Of a stretch of 64,000 nucleotides of DNA, positions 62,041 to 64,000 are shown piece after piece. The translations under genes were made by a program, and so were the position numbers. How positions within the stretch are numbered: the stretch's first letter is position 1; every line of letters starts with the position of its first letter. This stretch comes from Ridgeia piscesae (lineage: Eukaryota > Annelida > Polychaeta > Sabellida > Siboglinidae), in contig JAODUO010000081.1 in NCBI GenBank assembly GCA_025642075.2, forward strand, positions 290,001-354,000, given 5' to 3'. The notes beneath the pieces were generated by a model. That model searched no databases. It saw only the letters and a program-made list of their open reading frames with translations, and was not told the origin of the DNA.

Positions 62041-63871
62041 TTCCTGAATAAAAAATTAAAGGTGTCTAGATGCTTGATTCGATTTTTGTATCATCTCGTT
62101 TCGTATCTTTTTAGTAAATGCTGCAAAAAACGACATACATAATTATGTAATTACCCAGTTGAGGTGCTAGCTTCCGTATGTGTAGTGAGCAAACTGCATA
62201 TTATTTTTAATTATATGCAAAACTGCATAATTATGTATCTAGGTATATATATATGGGGGGGGGTGACTTGGTGTATGATTTTTGCTGAGATGTGGGATAA
62301 CTCCCGCACCACTCTGTCTATTTTAAAGGCACATACATCTAGACATGGATAGTTTGTGTTGTTTATTATTGGTTACACAGATATGAAATAAGTGACAATC
62401 TGTGAGTCCGACAGATGGACGTCTTTCTCAAAACAAACATACTAGACCAGCGTTACGAGGCACAACAATGGGGCGAGGGTTTAAAAAATCAACATTTAGT
62501 ATGACGTACTGTGTGGGTGGCAATTAATTATTAATTTATTTCTCCTGGCTAAATACTTGGATTTGAAAACATATAAATGTGAGCAGCGCAGAACTGAATA
62601 AAATGGTTGAGAGATGATTGTATCATGTCAGCAGCATATCTCACCCATAACCACACACTCCAGTTGCAATGTATCACTGCACCCTTGTTTGACTGTGTAA
62701 GAAATGTGTACAAGTAGATTGTATGTACTTATGGCTGTTTTGGACAACAAATGTACTATTCTACAAGTTTCCAAGAATATTTATAATAAACATGTCATGT
62801 TTAGGCACCAATGAAGAGAAACAAAATGTTCAAATCCACTGCAGTTTAATTGGCAGACAAGTGCATTTATTTGGTACACACAAAACTTATATTCATAGCA
62901 AATTCGACAGACTAGGTGTGAAAGAGCCATTGTGAAAACAGAACACGGTGAAGAACACATGATATTATTACATTCACAACTGAAAATTTTGCAAAAGAAA
63001 TGTTATGTCCCAAAACATGGAGCAAGCAATTTTTATTCATATAAATCTTGAAGTGAAAAAATTTAACTCGACAATACAAAATATGTATGCTAGTAATGTT
63101 TTGCATAAACAAAATATCTGAAAATAAAATAACTGCTTAAATGCACCAGTTTATTTAAGCCAGATCCATGTCAAATATTCGAACCATTTTGTGTCTATTG
63201 TTTTGGTGTTCTTTGTATTATGATTACCAAAGTCCTTACATGAAGGTGTAGCATATTTTGCCTCTGCATCAGCAACTTCATAACAAACCCACTTTACTGG
63301 ATATATGCGATACAGTGGCAACATTGACAGAACCTACAGATACGAAAGAGTGTGTATGTACACGTCTACGTCTACACAAACACTGCAACAACCACTCGCA
63401 CCAGTGGGCTCATGTGGCTGAATAACATCATGCATCCGCAAACTAAAACTTTGCAAAACCATTGTTATATCAGATCTATTTTGTCATGCCTACTGGTTTG
63501 CCACTGCTATTTGTGGTGTACGAGCATTTGTGACGTTGAAACCAATATGGTAAAATATAGCTGTGAGGGTTAACAGCCCAACAGGCCAAGTATAATTATA
63601 CATTTTGTGCATATCATTGAAATTAACAAAATCTACCAACAACATTTGTCCACCTTAAATAAGCTCATGTCATAATAATACATGTCTATTTTTATTTGCT
63701 GGACACACTGCCTTAACAACAACAAATTAGTTTATAATACACTAATCACTGTACAATCACAAAGCTGTATCAAAACCAAAGAAACATTTGCACTGCTGAA
63801 TGTTGCATCTGATCAATGAGAAGCTTATATGGCTGCTGCATTCTAAATGCGACTGGTTTATCACTGTTATC
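62041..63871. other. No gene recognised
   Basis: AT-rich unique sequence. There are short open frames on both strands but none with splice context or family features. No tandem array longer than a few units was seen. Confidence 0.5.
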
Positions 63872-63952
63872 TCACATGACAACAGGTGCAGTATTGCTAG
63901 GACACGCTGCGTCTACAGCGGCCGGCACACCGCCAACACTTGACAACTGTCA
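63872..63952 (-). CDS. Possible C-terminal exon of a minus-strand gene entering from the right edge
   Basis: A GC-rich patch in AT-rich surroundings, preceded on the minus strand by CATGCAG. It has a frame LSSVGGVPAAVDAAC and PSNTAPVVM ending in TGA at 63874-63872. The base-composition jump resembles the other exons here, but no family is recognised and the acceptor phase is uncertain. Confidence 0.2.
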
Positions 63953-64000
63953 CTGCATGTCACACATACCTACTCTCACTTGTCACACCCACACACACAT

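Noticed and set aside
62395..62440. Hammerhead-ribozyme-like CTGTGAGTCC...GGACGTC
   Set aside because: The catalytic core needs CTGATGA and GAAAC at fixed places. Neither is intact, so the resemblance is weak.

Overview
This is eukaryotic, animal DNA. It is AT-rich, its genes are split into short exons by introns of about 0.1 to 5 kb, and it carries many micro- and minisatellites and decayed transposons. I assembled the gene models by hand from splice sites, reading frame and recalled protein-family features; no database search was run. The protein families and the RTE/jockey-like retrotransposon tails fit an invertebrate, perhaps a marine lophotrochozoan or another non-vertebrate bilaterian. 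I cannot name the species.

Layout. 1-2.3 kb: a dead Ty3/gypsy-type retrotransposon interrupted by a minisatellite grown from its own integrase zinc-finger codons. 2.3-8.1 kb: simple repeats, a 48-bp minisatellite and the 3' end of a Cys-loop (nicotinic-receptor-like) channel gene on the plus strand. 8.1-21.0 kb: cardiolipin synthase CRLS1 (minus, 7 coding exons, 367 aa). 21.3-27.0 kb: glucosamine-6-phosphate N-acetyltransferase GNPNAT1 (plus, 6 coding exons). 24.7-36.8 kb: a nearly identical tandem segmental duplication of about 6 kb. 35.8-37.6 kb: complex I assembly factor NDUFAF1 (minus, 3 coding exons, 309 aa). 38.3-44.4 kb: calcineurin-B-homologous protein CHP1 (plus, 7 coding exons, 189 aa). 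46.4-60.9 kb: COPII coat subunit SEC23 (minus, 18 coding exons, 770 aa). 60.9-64 kb: SEC23 upstream region, no confident gene.

The genes alternate in strand: CRLS1 and GNPNAT1 are head-to-head (ATGs about 320 bp apart), NDUFAF1 and CHP1 are head-to-head (about 660 bp apart), and CHP1 and SEC23 are tail-to-tail. This implies two compact bidirectional promoters. The products serve mitochondrial membrane lipid synthesis, complex I assembly, UDP-GlcNAc synthesis, calcium-linked trafficking and ER export; I see no single shared pathway. From memory of the human map, CHP1/NDUFAF1 lie close together on 15q15, SEC23A/GNPNAT1 on 14q and SEC23B/CRLS1 on 20p, so the cluster may be a fragment of an ancient linkage group.

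The most unusual feature is where the minisatellites come from. Three arrays are amplified copies of a real 3' splice site plus the first bases of its exon (CRLS1 exon 3, SEC23 exons 8 and 11). Two more are amplified transposon coding sequence: 32 bp of a gypsy integrase zinc finger, and 24 bp (8 codons) of a LINE ORF tail. In both transposon cases the repeat period equals the distance between two short direct repeats at the array edges. Other arrays lie within about 100 bp of exon boundaries. The segmental duplication leaves one complete copy of each of two genes and an orphan exon set of each; one breakpoint lies inside a minisatellite.
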